From Hydrogenophaga sp. A37 (lineage in GTDB: Bacteria > Pseudomonadota > Gammaproteobacteria > Burkholderiales > Burkholderiaceae_C), in contig NZ_MUNZ01000188.1 of NCBI RefSeq assembly GCF_002001205.1, positions 1-64,000 of the forward strand: DNA of 64,000 bases, read 5' to 3'. The position numbers and the translations under genes are program-made. Shown one piece after another: positions 29,301 through 38,135 of this stretch (the stretch's first letter is position 1; each line of letters starts with the position of its first letter). The notes below the pieces were generated by a model, which saw only the letters and a list, made by a program, of their open reading frames with translations, ran no database searches and was not told the DNA's origin.

Positions 29301-30505
29301 GCGTTTTCCGTCAAGAAGGTGGTGATGAGGGGCAACAGGATGGCCGCGACTTCGTCGGCCTCGGCGGTGGTCATGATCAGCGGCGGCACCAGGCGGATCA
29401 CGCTGTCGGCCGTGACAGACAGCAGCAGGCCGGCGTCGGCCGCGCGCTGCGTGATCTCGCCGCAGGGCTTGTTCAGCTCGATGCCGATCATCAGGCCCTG
29501 GCCTCGGATTTCTTTCAAGCCCGGGTTGCCCGCCAGGCCTTTGGCCAGCGTGTCCCGCAGGTGAGCGCCCACCGTGGCGGCGTTTTCCAGCAGACCGTCT
29601 TCTTCCATGATGCGGATGGTTTCCACCCCGGCGCGCATGGCCAGCGGGTTGCCGCCGAAGGTGGTGCCGTGGTTGCCCGGTTGGAAGATGTGGGCGGCCT
29701 TGGGGCCGGCCACCACCGCGCCGATCGGCACGCCAGAGCCCAGACCCTTGGCCAGCGGCATCACGTCCGGCTTGATGCCCGCCCACTGGTGGGCAAACCA
29801 CTTGCCGGTGCGGCCCATGCCGCACTGCACCTCGTCGATCATGAGCAGCCAGTTCTTGGCGTCGCACAACGCGCGCACGTCCTGCAGGTACTGCACGCGC
29901 ATCGGGTTGATGCCGCCTTCGCCCTGAATCGTTTCAAAGAACACGGCCACCACGTTGGGGTTGCCTTCGGTGGCCTGTTTCAGCGCCTCAATGTCGTTCA
30001 CCGGCACGCGGATGAAACCCTCGACCAGCGGGCCGAACCCGGCCTGGATCTTGGGGTTGCCGGTGGCCGAGAGCGTGGCAATCGATCGGCCATGGAAGGC
30101 CTTTTCGTACACCACGATCTCCGGGCGCTCAATGCCTTTGTCGTGGCCGTACTTGCGCGCCAGCTTCAAGGCGGCTTCGTTGGCCTCCAGTCCGGTGCTG
30201 CAGAAGAACACGTTGGAGAGGCCCGAACGCTCCACCAGCAGCTGTGCCAGTTTTTCCTGGTCGGGCACGTGGTAGTAGTTGCAGCAATGCATCATCTTGG
30301 CCACCTGCTCCTGCAGCGCGGGCACCAGTTTGGGGTGGCCGTGGCCCAGGGTGTTGACGGCGATGCCGGCCAGCGCGTCCAGGTATTCCTTGCCGTTCAC
30401 GTCCCAGACGCGGCAGCCTTTGCCGTGCGACATGGCGATCGGCAGTCGGCCGTAGGTGTTCATCACGTGGGGCGACGACGGGGCGGCGGGGGCGGCGGCA
30501 TTCAT
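29297..30505 (-). CDS. argD: Acetylornithine aminotransferase (ArgD-type)
   Basis: A 402-residue class III PLP aminotransferase. The PLP lysine is in LAKGLGSGVPIGAVV, and DEVQCGMGRTGKWFAH carries the cofactor aspartate. In arginine synthesis it makes N-acetylornithine; family members can also act in lysine synthesis. ATG 30505 is chosen because GGAG lies eight bases upstream; an ATG at 30547 is less likely. A 7-bp hairpin and a TAAAAT -10 element lie in the leader. Confidence 0.94.
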   Translation of the reverse strand: MNAAAPAAPSSPHVMNTYGRLPIAMSHGKGCRVWDVNGKEYLDALAGIAVNTLGHGHPKLVPALQEQVAKMMHCCNYYHVPDQEKLAQLLVERSGLSNVFFCSTGLEANEAALKLARKYGHDKGIERPEIVVYEKAFHGRSIATLSATGNPKIQAGFGPLVEGFIRVPVNDIEALKQATEGNPNVVAVFFETIQGEGGINPMRVQYLQDVRALCDAKNWLLMIDEVQCGMGRTGKWFAHQWAGIKPDVMPLAKGLGSGVPIGAVVAGPKAAHIFQPGNHGTTFGGNPLAMRAGVETIRIMEEDGLLENAATVGAHLRDTLAKGLAGNPGLKEIRGQGLMIGIELNKPCGEITQRAADAGLLLSVTADSVIRLVPPLIMTTAEADEVAAILLPLITTFLTENA

Positions 30506-30540
30506 GCGGAACTCCGGGTTGGAAGGGGCCAAAAGAAAGC

Positions 30541-30577
30541 GGCTCAACGCAGGTTGAGCCGTTGAAAAGCGATTTTA
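30541..30577 (-). promoter_or_regulatory. argD promoter -10 and leader hairpin
   Basis: On the minus strand, TAAAAT at 30577-30572 is a plausible -10 element. About a dozen bases later the leader contains GGCTCAA-CCTGCG-TTGAGCC (30560-30541), a perfect 7-bp hairpin at the expected 5' end of the argD-argF transcript. It could stabilise the mRNA. No -35 element is clear. Confidence 0.4.
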
Positions 30578-30780
30578 GGCGCAGGCACCGGCATCATCTT
30601 TGCTTGTTGGGCATCAGAGCCATGCGGCACACCTCGGTCGGTTGGTCCGGGTTTTCCCTGAGCTTGAGTCTTATATAAGATAGAATACCCACCTCACCGA
30701 GAACGAGCGATCCTCGACACTTCGGTGGCTTTTTCACCCTCCCGCGCCCTCCATCCGAAGGCCTTTTCTGCACTCCACCG

Positions 30781-31098
30781 ATGGCTCAACCCGCTGCCAA
30801 GCAAGTGTTCATCCAGGGCGTCACCAGTACGGGGCGCGCCTTTCGCCCCAGTGACTGGGCCGAGCGGTTGGCGGGTGTGATGAGTCAGTTCCGCCCAGGT
30901 GGCGGCAAGGCCATGCAGGGCAGTCACATCGCCTACTCGTCCTGGTGCGTGCCCACGGTGATGAACGGGGTGAAAGTGGTGGTGGTGAGCACCGACCTGC
31001 GCGAAGCCGAACCCATGGCCTGGGATTTCGTCATGCATTTCGCGCGCGACAACGACCTGCAGGTGGTGGAAGCCTGCTTGATGCCGGACAAGATCTGA
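30781..31098 (+). CDS. DUF3579 family protein
   Basis: A 105-residue cytoplasmic protein matching DUF3579: FIQGVTSTGRAFRPSDWAERLAGVMSQF, then YSSWCVPTVMNGVKVVVV and AWDFVMHFARDNDLQVVEACL. The family is widespread next to argF-argD in Burkholderiales, with unknown function. It is divergent from argD. An AT-rich stretch TTATATAAGATAGAAT at 30671-30686 may hold its promoter. Confidence 0.85.
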   Translation: MAQPAAKQVFIQGVTSTGRAFRPSDWAERLAGVMSQFRPGGGKAMQGSHIAYSSWCVPTVMNGVKVVVVSTDLREAEPMAWDFVMHFARDNDLQVVEACLMPDKI

Positions 31099-31100
31099 AG

Positions 31101-31178
31101 TACCCCCGCCGCGCTGCGCGCGACCTCCTCAAAGGGGGCAACGCGAGCGGCCTGGCAAAGCCAGTTCCGCCGCGTTCC
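31101..31178 (+). repeat. Full copy of the 3'-end repeat with compensatory changes
   Basis: It begins right after the DUF3579 stop. The first hairpin is degraded (CCTCCTC-AAA-GGGGG). The 37-nt hairpin at 31140-31176 has the same layout as in the other full copies but different bases in its arms: AACGCG, A, GCGG, C, CTGGC, loop AAA, GCCAG, TT, CCGC, CGCGTT. Each changed base is matched by a change in the opposite arm. Confidence 0.85.
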
Positions 31179-31299
31179 GGGTTTGGGCACTTCGCTCCGG
31201 CGTGGTTTTTTGGCGCTGACTGCGGCGTCGCTCTGTCACGCATCGCATCCGCTATCCTCCGCTGATCGGGCATGTGCCCTGTTTCAGGAGTGATCCTTC

Positions 31300-32127
31300 A
31301 TGGCGATGGACGACGTTGACTACTTTTTGCACGGCGACGACATGCAGTGCGTCGAGATCGAGCTCGACCCCGGCGAGGCCGCGATCGGTGAGGCCGGCAG
31401 CATGATGTACATGGAAGATGGCATCCGGATGGACACCGTGTTCGGCGATGGTTCTGCCGCGTCGGGCTCGGCCGGCCTGTTCGGCAAGCTGCTCGGCGCG
31501 GGCAAGCGTCTGATCACGGGTGAATCGCTGTTCACCACGGTCTACACCAACGACGGCCGCGGCAAGAAGAAGGTGGCGTTTGCCGCGCCCTACGCCGGCA
31601 AGATCATGCCGTTCGACCTGAGCCGTTACGGCGGCACCCTGATCTGTCAGCGCGACGCGTTCCTCTGTGCAGCCAAGGGCGTGTCGCTCGGTATCGCGTT
31701 CCAGCGCAAGCTGGGCACCGGGTTCTTCGGCGGCGAAGGCTTCATCATGCAGAAGCTCGAAGGCGACGGCCTGGCCTTTGTGCACTCCGGCGGCACGGTG
31801 CTCGAGCGCCGGCTGCAGCCTGGCGAGGTGTTGCGTGTGGACACAGGCTGCGTGGTGGCCTATACGCCCGATGTGGACTTCGACATCCAGTTTGTCGGCG
31901 GCGTGAAGACGGCGCTGTTTGGTGGCGAGGGCCTGTTCTTTGCGGTGCTGCGCGGCCCGGGCACGGTGTGGATCCAGTCGCTGCCGTTCGCGCGCCTGGC
32001 CTCGCGCATCTTCGCGGCCGCGCCCAGGATGCAGGGCGGCGGTGGCCGTGGCGGCGAGCAAGGCGGTTTGACGAGTGGACTGGCTGGGGGTCTGCTTGGC
32101 GGCTTCATCGGTGGGGATGACGACTGA
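31300..32127 (+). CDS. AIM24/TIGR00266 family protein
   Basis: A 275-residue double-stranded beta-sandwich protein. Family features include [25 protein letters not shown] near the start, [20 protein letters not shown], and [24 protein letters not shown]. The last 35 residues are Gly-rich and may insert in or contact membranes ([20 protein letters not shown]). The yeast relative Aim24 is mitochondrial; bacterial roles are unknown. AGGAG lies 11 bases before ATG 31300. An intrinsic terminator follows. Confidence 0.88.
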   Translation: MAMDDVDYFLHGDDMQCVEIELDPGEAAIGEAGSMMYMEDGIRMDTVFGDGSAASGSAGLFGKLLGAGKRLITGESLFTTVYTNDGRGKKKVAFAAPYAGKIMPFDLSRYGGTLICQRDAFLCAAKGVSLGIAFQRKLGTGFFGGEGFIMQKLEGDGLAFVHSGGTVLERRLQPGEVLRVDTGCVVAYTPDVDFDIQFVGGVKTALFGGEGLFFAVLRGPGTVWIQSLPFARLASRIFAAAPRMQGGGGRGGEQGGLTSGLAGGLLGGFIGGDDD

Positions 32128-32149
32128 CAGCGCTTTTGAGGCGCCCATG

Positions 32150-32175
32150 AAAAAACCGCCCGAAGGCGGTTTTTC
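32150..32175 (+). terminator. Intrinsic terminator after the AIM24-family gene
   Basis: AAAAACCGCC, loop CGAA, GGCGGTTTTT: a perfect 10-bp stem ending in a T-run, 23 bp after the stop. Confidence 0.92.
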
Positions 32176-32231
32176 ACTTTTTGCTGGCAGCGCACCGTTT
32201 CAAACGGCGGACCGGGATGGTCCGGGCTGAT

Positions 32232-32249
32232 GGCCTGACGGATCAGGCC
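32232..32249 (-). terminator. Hairpin downstream of rpsT
   Basis: GGCCTGA-CGGA-TCAGGCC is a perfect 7-bp stem starting 15 bp after the rpsT stop on the minus strand. There is no T-run, so it may be a mRNA 3'-end stabiliser or a weak terminator. Confidence 0.45.
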
Positions 32250-32263
32250 GGTGAATGCTGCAA

Positions 32264-32563
32264 TTAAGCGGCAGCGAGTGCCAGGGCCTTGACCTTGGTC
32301 GACAGGCGGCTCTTGTCGCGAGCGGCCTTGTTCTTGTGGAAGATGCCCTTGTCGGCAACGATGTCCACCACTTGTTGCATCTTGGCGAACAGTTCGGTCG
32401 CCTTGGTCTTGTCGCCAGCCAGAACGGCTTTTTCAACGTTCTTGACGGCGGTGCGGTATTTGGAACGCAGCGAGGTGTTCGCGGCGTTGATCTTGACGTC
32501 CTGGCGGACGCGTTTGCGGCCAGAGGCCAGGCGGGGGTTCTTTTTCTTCGGCTTGGTTGCCAT
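32264..32563 (-). CDS. rpsT: 30S ribosomal protein S20
   Basis: A 99-residue, Lys/Arg-rich helical protein. The N-terminus [20 protein letters not shown] and the region [16 protein letters not shown] are typical of betaproteobacterial S20, which binds 16S rRNA early in 30S assembly. It is divergent from murJ. The minus strand upstream holds an extended -10 TGCTAAAAT. Confidence 0.96.
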   Translation of the reverse strand: MATKPKKKNPRLASGRKRVRQDVKINAANTSLRSKYRTAVKNVEKAVLAGDKTKATELFAKMQQVVDIVADKGIFHKNKAARDKSRLSTKVKALALAAA

Positions 32564-32610
32564 GGTGAAATTCCTTCAAATGTTTGGGGATGTTGCCAGC
32601 AAAGCCCGCG

Positions 32611-32619
32611 ATTTTAGCA
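32611..32619 (-). promoter_or_regulatory. Extended -10 promoter of rpsT
   Basis: On the minus strand TGC-TAAAAT lies about 48 bp upstream of the rpsT start and fits an extended -10 element. No clear -35 is seen. Confidence 0.5.
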
Positions 32620-32681
32620 CGGCCACAGCGTTCGACCAGTCCCAGGGCTTCACGGCGAGGGGGCGTGGTTAAACTTCGCCC

Positions 32682-34247
32682 GTGTCACTCTTCAAATCCG
32701 CCTCCCTGGTTTCCCTTCTGACGCTGGCGTCGCGCATCACCGGCCTCGTGCGTCAGTTGCTCCTGGCCTCCATGTTCGGCGCGAGTCCCCTGACTGACGC
32801 CTTCAATGTGGCGTTTCGCATCCCCAACATGTTCCGGCGGTTGTTCGCCGAGGGCGCCTTCAGCCAGGCTTTTGTGCCGGTGTTGGCGGGCGCGCGCGCC
32901 ACCCAAGGCGACGAGGCCACGCGCGAACTGGTGGACCAGATCGCCACGGTGCTGGTCTGGGCACTGCTGGTCACCTGTGTGCTGGGCGTGGCGGCCTCGC
33001 CGATCCTGGTCTGGGCCATGGCCAGCGGTTTGAAGCAGAGCGCACAGGGCTTTGAGGCGGCGGTGTTCATGACGCGCTGGATGTTTCCCTACATTGGCTT
33101 CATGTCGCTGGTGGCGCTCTCGGCCGGCGTGTTGAACACCTGGAAGCGTTTCGCCGTGCCGGCGGCCACGCCGGTGCTGCTCAACGTGGCCATGATCGGT
33201 GCGGCCTGGCTGGGGGCGCCCTGGTTCAAGACACTGGGCATCGAGCCCATCTACGCAATGGCCGGTGGCGTGATGCTGGGTGGCATGTTGCAGCTGGGGG
33301 TGCAGATTCCGGCGCTGCTTCGCATCGGCATGTTGCCGCGTGTGGGGCTGCGCTGGTCTTCGCTGAAAAAGGCCTGGACCCACCCGGGCACCCGCCGCGT
33401 CACCACGCTGATGCTGCCAGCGCTGCTGGGCGTGAGCGTGGCGCAGATCTCGCTGCTGATCAACACCCAGATTGCCTCGCACCTGACGCCGGGCAGCGTG
33501 AGCTGGCTGTCTTATGCCGACCTGTTGATGGAATTTCCCACCGCCATGCTGGGTGTGGCCCTGGGTGTCGTGCTGCTGCCGCAGCTCTCGGCCGCAAAGG
33601 CCCAGGAAGACGGCGCGCGCTACAGCCAGTTGCTGGACTGGGGCCTGCGCCTGATGGTGTTGCTGGCGGTGCCCTGTGCGCTGGCCTTGCTGACCTTTGC
33701 CAAACCCCTGGTGTCGGGGCTGTACCACTACGGTGCGTTCACCGAGCGCGACGTGCAACAGACCTCCCTCGCGTTGATGGGCTACGGCGCCGGATTGTTG
33801 GGGCTGGTGGCGATCAAGGTGCTGGCGCCGGGCTTTTACGCCCGACAGGACATTCGCACCCCGGCGCTGATTGCCGTGCTGGTGCTGGTGCTCACACAGG
33901 GCATGAACCTGTTGTTTGTGCCCCATCTCGCGCACGCGGGGCTGGCGCTGTCGATCGGTTTGGGTGCGGCGCTCAACGCGCTGTTGCTGCTGATCGGCCT
34001 GCGCCGTCGCGGCGCCTACCAGCCGTTGCCTGGCTGGGGCCGGTTTGCCTTGCAGGTGGTGGCGGCCAGTGCCTTGATGGCGGTGTTTCTGCTCTGGGCG
34101 GCAGGCGCCGAGAACTGGACCGATTTTGAGGGCCGGGCGCTGGAGCGTGTGGGCCTGCTGGCGCTGTGTGTGGTGGGTGCGGCAGCGATCTACTTTGTGG
34201 CCTTGTTGCTTTCAGGGTTAAAACTTCGGCAATTCGTCCGAAAATAG
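32682..34247 (+). CDS. murJ: Lipid II flippase MurJ (MviN)
   Basis: A 521-residue inner-membrane protein with about 14 membrane helices. Conserved segments are SRITGLVRQLLLASMFGASPLTDAF near the N-terminus (the Arg in the central cavity), AFRIPNMFRRLFAEGAFSQAFVP, and the lipid-facing NTQIASHLTPGSVSWLSYADLLMEFP. It flips lipid II across the membrane for peptidoglycan synthesis. Translation starts at GTG 32682, as no ATG fits the conserved N-terminus. The rpsT-murJ neighbourhood is conserved in proteobacteria. Confidence 0.95.
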   Translation: MSLFKSASLVSLLTLASRITGLVRQLLLASMFGASPLTDAFNVAFRIPNMFRRLFAEGAFSQAFVPVLAGARATQGDEATRELVDQIATVLVWALLVTCVLGVAASPILVWAMASGLKQSAQGFEAAVFMTRWMFPYIGFMSLVALSAGVLNTWKRFAVPAATPVLLNVAMIGAAWLGAPWFKTLGIEPIYAMAGGVMLGGMLQLGVQIPALLRIGMLPRVGLRWSSLKKAWTHPGTRRVTTLMLPALLGVSVAQISLLINTQIASHLTPGSVSWLSYADLLMEFPTAMLGVALGVVLLPQLSAAKAQEDGARYSQLLDWGLRLMVLLAVPCALALLTFAKPLVSGLYHYGAFTERDVQQTSLALMGYGAGLLGLVAIKVLAPGFYARQDIRTPALIAVLVLVLTQGMNLLFVPHLAHAGLALSIGLGAALNALLLLIGLRRRGAYQPLPGWGRFALQVVAASALMAVFLLWAAGAENWTDFEGRALERVGLLALCVVGAAAIYFVALLLSGLKLRQFVRK

Positions 34248-34286
34248 GGGATAGGGCGCGTGGGTCGCGCCTGTCGCCGCCATGCC

Positions 34287-35144
34287 ATGCCTTCTGCCTA
34301 CCAGCTTCCCCCGTCCACACCCCTGGCCTATTTCGCTTCGCTGGTGAGCGAGGACGACAGCCTGCCGCTGCTGGAGGCCGCGGCCTCGATCGCGCAGGAC
34401 GAGTACCCCGATCTGGACGTCCAGGAGGTGCTGGGCGATCTGGACCAGCTCCTGTCGAGGGTGCGCCGACGCTGCGCCGAAGACGCCGGGCCGCTGCAGC
34501 GGCTGCGCACGCTGAACCAGTTTTTCTTTCGCGACATGGGGTTTGGCGGCAACGTCAACCACTACCACGACCCCGACAACAGCCACCTCAACGTGCTGCT
34601 CAAGACGCGGCGCGGCATACCGATTTCGCTCGCCGTGCTCTGGCTGGAGCTGGCGCAAGGGCTGGGACTCAAGGCGCGTGGCGTCAACTTCCCCGGGCAC
34701 TTCCTGGTCAAGATCAACCTGCCCGAAGGCCAGGTGGTGATCGACCCGTTCACTGGCCAGTCGCTCAGTCGAGAAGACCTCTCCGAGCGACTGGAACCCT
34801 ACAAGCGGCGCAGAGGCCTGGTCGACGATTTCGACGTGCCGGTGGGCCTGTACCTGCAGGCCGCGCCCCCGCGCGACATCCTGGCGCGCATGTTGCGCAA
34901 CCTCAAGGAGATCCACCGCACCGCCGAAGACTGGCTGCGCCTGATCGCCGTGCTCGACCGCCTATTGATCCTGCTGCCCGACGCCTGGGTCGAGTACCGC
35001 GACCGGGGCCTTGCCTGGGCCGAGATGGGCGATGCCCGGCTCGCCGTCGCTGACCTGGAGGTGTACGTCGCCCACACCGACGACACGCTCGACCGCGACG
35101 CCATCGCCCAGCGCATGCAGGAACTGCGTCGGGCGCTGAATTGA
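34287..35144 (+). CDS. SirB1-family transglutaminase-like/TPR protein
   Basis: A 285-residue protein. The N-terminal SirB1 domain includes LRTLNQFFFRDMGFGGNVNHYHDPDNSHLN, RRGIPISLAVLWLELAQGLGL and GVNFPGHFLVKI, which belong to a transglutaminase-like fold. The C-terminal part (RNLKEIHRTAEDWLRLIAVLDRL...) is TPR-like. The catalytic cysteine of true transglutaminases is not visible. Function is unknown. ATG 34287 (MPSAYQLPP) is preferred to 34260 because the extra residues are Arg-rich and not conserved. Confidence 0.85.
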   Translation: MPSAYQLPPSTPLAYFASLVSEDDSLPLLEAAASIAQDEYPDLDVQEVLGDLDQLLSRVRRRCAEDAGPLQRLRTLNQFFFRDMGFGGNVNHYHDPDNSHLNVLLKTRRGIPISLAVLWLELAQGLGLKARGVNFPGHFLVKINLPEGQVVIDPFTGQSLSREDLSERLEPYKRRRGLVDDFDVPVGLYLQAAPPRDILARMLRNLKEIHRTAEDWLRLIAVLDRLLILLPDAWVEYRDRGLAWAEMGDARLAVADLEVYVAHTDDTLDRDAIAQRMQELRRALN

Positions 35145-35154
35145 GCTGCCTCCC

Positions 35155-35787
35155 ATGAGCACCATGTTGCTGGTGGGCGCCACCGGGTTGGTGGGCCAGG
35201 CCGTGTTGAAGCAGGCCTTGGCTGACCCGCGGTTGGCCTGGGTGATCACCCCCACCCGCCGAGCGCTGCCGCTCCACCCGAAGCTGTTCAACCCGCTGGT
35301 GAATTTTGACCACCTGCCCGAAGGGGCCGACTGGTGGGCGGTGGACGCGGTGATCTGCACCCTGGGCACGACCATCAAGGTGGCCGGCTCTCAGGCCGCT
35401 TTTTACCGGGTCGATCACGACCTCCCGCTGCAGGTGGGCAAGCTCGCGTTGCGTCACGGCGCCCGGGCCTACGCCCTCAACTCGGCGCTGGGTGCCGACC
35501 CCGCGTCGCGCGTCTTTTACTCGCGCACGAAAGGTGAACTTGAACGCGACCTGGAGGCGCTGGGGTTTGCCTCGCTGACCTTCGTGAGACCGGGCCTCAT
35601 CGGCGGGGATCGCAAGGTGGCACGGCCGGCCGAACAGGCGGCGGTCAGGGTGTCGCAGTGGCTGAGTCCGGTGCTGCCCCCGCGCTACCGCGTGGTGCCC
35701 GCCGAGCGCATCGCCCACCACCTGCTGTCGTCGGCGCTCGCCGGTGCGCCGGGCACCCATGTGTTGATGTCCGAACAGCTGCTGTGA
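35155..35787 (+). CDS. NAD(P)-binding Rossmann oxidoreductase (SDR-like, YwnB/TIP30 type)
   Basis: A 210-residue protein with nucleotide-binding GATGLVGQ at residues 8-15. AVICTLGTTIKVAGSQAAFYRVDHDL and YSRTKGELERDLEAL are typical of the atypical SDR group that includes TIP30 and YwnB; the last supplies the Tyr-x-x-x-Lys pair (YSRTK). The substrate is unknown. It follows the SirB1 gene by 10 bp. Confidence 0.85.
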   Translation: MSTMLLVGATGLVGQAVLKQALADPRLAWVITPTRRALPLHPKLFNPLVNFDHLPEGADWWAVDAVICTLGTTIKVAGSQAAFYRVDHDLPLQVGKLALRHGARAYALNSALGADPASRVFYSRTKGELERDLEALGFASLTFVRPGLIGGDRKVARPAEQAAVRVSQWLSPVLPPRYRVVPAERIAHHLLSSALAGAPGTHVLMSEQLL

Positions 35788-35790
35788 GCT

Positions 35791-36789
35791 TCAGGCTGCG
35801 GGCCGAGCCGGCGAGCCACTTTTCCCCAACTGGTGCCAGGTGCGGCGCAACTGCGTGTCGGAGCTGAACCCGGCCATCTCGGCGGCCTGTCCGACGCTGC
35901 GGCCGGCGTTCAGCGCGGCCTCGGCCAGATCGAGCCGGATGCTGCGCAAGTAGTGCATCGGCCCGATACCCGCGTGTTGAATGAAAAGCCGCGTCAGGTG
36001 GCGCGGCGACGTGCAGGCCACCTCGGCCATGGTTTGTGCGTCCCAGCCTTGTTGGGGGGCCTGGCTCACCGCGTCCTGCACCCGGTGCACGGCGGGGTGC
36101 ATGTGATCGCGGTGGCGCAGGAACGGCGACAGCTCCGGATCGCCGGGGCCGCGCCGCAGCGCCACCACCATGGTCTGGGCCACCCGGGCCGCCAGCGCCG
36201 GGCCGCAGACGGCGGCGATGCGATGCAGAAACAGGTCGATGCCGGTGGTCACGCCCGCACTGCTGCTCACCACGCCGTCGAGCACGAACACCCGGTTGGC
36301 CACCGTGTCGCAGCGCGGCGCCACCTGGCGCAACTCGTCCAGGTGCTGGTGGTGCGTGGTGGCACGGTGGCCGTCGAGCAGCCCGGCGTGCGCGGCCAGG
36401 ATGGCGCCGGCACACACCGTCACCAGCTCCAGCCGGTCCGGCCGCAGCCGCAGGCCCCGCAACCAATGCAGCAACTCGGGCACGCCCGGGGCGCGCACGT
36501 CGACGGTGTCGCCGGGCTGGCCCAGCAACACGATCCAGGTGGGCGCCGGTCGCGCGTCGGAAGCCGGGTCGGGCAGAGGCTGAATGCCGCTGACCTGGGC
36601 GCCGACCGAGCTGATGGCCTGCGCCAGTGGGCCGATGAACCGCAGCTCGAAGGCCTCCGGCTGGCCGATGGCGAGCAGGCACTGGTTGGCGATGCGCAGC
36701 GCCTCGGCCGGGCCCGCCCAGTCGAGGATCAGGCTGCCAGGAAGCAGCACGAAGTCGACCCGGATCGGTCCGCTCAATGGCGCGTCCAC
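35791..36789 (-). CDS. GlxA-family AraC regulator (DJ-1-like sensor plus AraC HTH)
   Basis: A 332-residue protein. The N-terminal 190 residues form a DJ-1/PfpI-like domain (VTVCAGAILAAHAGLLDGHRATTHH, VVSSSAGVTTGIDLFL) and the C-terminal 100 residues form an AraC DNA-binding domain (MAEVACTSPRHLTRLFIQHAG ... VGQAAEMAGFSSDTQLRRTW). The start overlaps the end of the DJ-1/PfpI gene by 16 bp, so the two are co-transcribed. Relatives regulate carnitine or other small-molecule catabolism. Confidence 0.9.
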   Translation of the reverse strand: MDAPLSGPIRVDFVLLPGSLILDWAGPAEALRIANQCLLAIGQPEAFELRFIGPLAQAISSVGAQVSGIQPLPDPASDARPAPTWIVLLGQPGDTVDVRAPGVPELLHWLRGLRLRPDRLELVTVCAGAILAAHAGLLDGHRATTHHQHLDELRQVAPRCDTVANRVFVLDGVVSSSAGVTTGIDLFLHRIAAVCGPALAARVAQTMVVALRRGPGDPELSPFLRHRDHMHPAVHRVQDAVSQAPQQGWDAQTMAEVACTSPRHLTRLFIQHAGIGPMHYLRSIRLDLAEAALNAGRSVGQAAEMAGFSSDTQLRRTWHQLGKSGSPARPAA

Positions 36790-37385
36790 TGGAACTCTAT
36801 CTGCCTGGCGGTGCGCAGCGCGAGCGCCTCGCCCGCGAGCCGCGCGACCAGGTGCAGGCTCATGTCGATCCCGGCGCTGATGCCGCCGGAGGTGACGATC
36901 CGGCCCTGATCGACCCAGCGCACACCGGACTTCACCGCCAGTGCGGGGAACGCGCGCGCGAGGTCGGCCTGGTCTTCCCAGTGGGTCGTGACCGGGCCGG
37001 CGGTGAGCACGCCGCTGGCCGCGAGCACGAAGGCGCCGGTACAGACCGAGGCCGTCAGCAGCGCCCGCTCGCTCGCCTGAGCCACCCAGCGCAGGGTCTC
37101 GGGGCAGCGCATCGCCTCGTCCACGACGCCGCCCGGCACGATCAGCACGTCCACCGGCGGTGCATCGGCAAAACCGTGGTCGGGCAGCAGCATCAAGCCG
37201 GCGCGGGCGCGCACCGGCTCGCGGGTGCGTGCCACGCTGACCACCTCGAACGGCGCGGGGTCTGAGGGGCGTTCGCGCAAGGCCATGCGGCTCGCGGTGG
37301 TGAACACCTCGTAGGGGCCGGCGAAGTCGAGTGCTTCGACCTCGTCGAAGGCCAGGATCGCCACGGTCAACGTCTCAGTGCTCAC
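36774..37385 (-). CDS. DJ-1/PfpI family protein (isonitrile hydratase-like)
   Basis: A 203-residue protein with the nucleophile elbow ASVCTGAFVLAASGVL carrying the conserved Cys, and VDVLIVPGGVVDE for the oxyanion strand. THWEDQADLARAFP and TSGGISAGIDMSLHLVARL resemble isonitrile hydratase InhA. GTG 37385 is chosen because GGAGAG lies about eight bases upstream; an ATG at 37409 would add residues absent from the family. Activity is inference. Confidence 0.82.
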   Translation of the reverse strand: MSTETLTVAILAFDEVEALDFAGPYEVFTTASRMALRERPSDPAPFEVVSVARTREPVRARAGLMLLPDHGFADAPPVDVLIVPGGVVDEAMRCPETLRWVAQASERALLTASVCTGAFVLAASGVLTAGPVTTHWEDQADLARAFPALAVKSGVRWVDQGRIVTSGGISAGIDMSLHLVARLAGEALALRTARQIEFQWTRH

Positions 37386-37448
37386 GGGACGACTCTCCGC
37401 GCTGCGCACTGCGGGGCTGAGCGACTCCGGGGCGGCCCGGCGCGGCGC

Positions 37449-38006
37449 TCACGACAGCTGCTCCAACGCCTCGGTCACGCTGCAGATGCGCGCAAAGCGG
37501 TCCTTGAGCACGGTGGCCGTGCGGCTTTGGATGTCGGCGGCGCTCAGTGGCCGACCGTCGGGCTGCACCATGTCGAAGGTCAGCGTCGCCTCGGTCACGA
37601 AATCGACCGACCAGCCCAGGTCTGAGGCGTGGCGGGTGGTGGTCTCGCAACATTGTTCGGTGCGGATCCCGCTGACGATCAGGCGGCCGATGCCATGGCG
37701 CGTCAGCCAGACCTCCAGCCCGGTGCCCACCAGTGCGCTGTGGCGGTGTTTGATGAACGTTGCCGAAGCATCAAAATCGGACAGACCCTGAAGTGGCCGA
37801 ACGTGCCCCGAGGCCAGCGAAAACGGGTTGTCCATCGTTTCCGGGCCGTCACTGTGAAAGATGCGAACCACCGGCACTGCTCGTGCCACGCAGCCGGCAA
37901 TCAGCGCATTCTGTGCAGCGAGGTAATTGGGCAGATCACGCTCTGAAAACGAGGGATGATGACGAAATGATTCCTGGACGTCGATGACCAGCAAGGCGGA
38001 AGGCAT
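37449..38006 (-). CDS. Isochorismatase-family cysteine hydrolase
   Basis: A 185-residue protein. The catalytic triad of the family is visible: Asp in LLVIDVQESF, Lys in TFIKHRHSAL and Cys in VSGIRTEQCCETTTRHA. Members hydrolyse isochorismate, nicotinamide, ureides or related amides; the substrate here is unknown. The start ATG 38006 directly precedes the catalytic strand. The gene precedes the DJ-1/PfpI and GlxA-type genes on the same strand with a 63-bp gap, so the three may form a unit. Confidence 0.87.
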   Translation of the reverse strand: MPSALLVIDVQESFRHHPSFSERDLPNYLAAQNALIAGCVARAVPVVRIFHSDGPETMDNPFSLASGHVRPLQGLSDFDASATFIKHRHSALVGTGLEVWLTRHGIGRLIVSGIRTEQCCETTTRHASDLGWSVDFVTEATLTFDMVQPDGRPLSAADIQSRTATVLKDRFARICSVTEALEQLS

Positions 38007-38135
38007 GTAGGGGCTCCTGATGGGAAGGGGAATGCCCATATTGTTCCGCTTCAAGGGCAACCCGTCCGCGCTCATGGCGACAATATTCGATCATTTTCGG
38101 ACACACATCGCCGTCCAGCGCCATTCAGAGGAGCC

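Noticed and set aside
37386-37448. Another copy of the 3'-end repeat after the isochorismatase gene
   Set aside because: It is GC-rich, but neither the CCCCC/GGGGG hairpin nor the 37-nt hairpin can be aligned.
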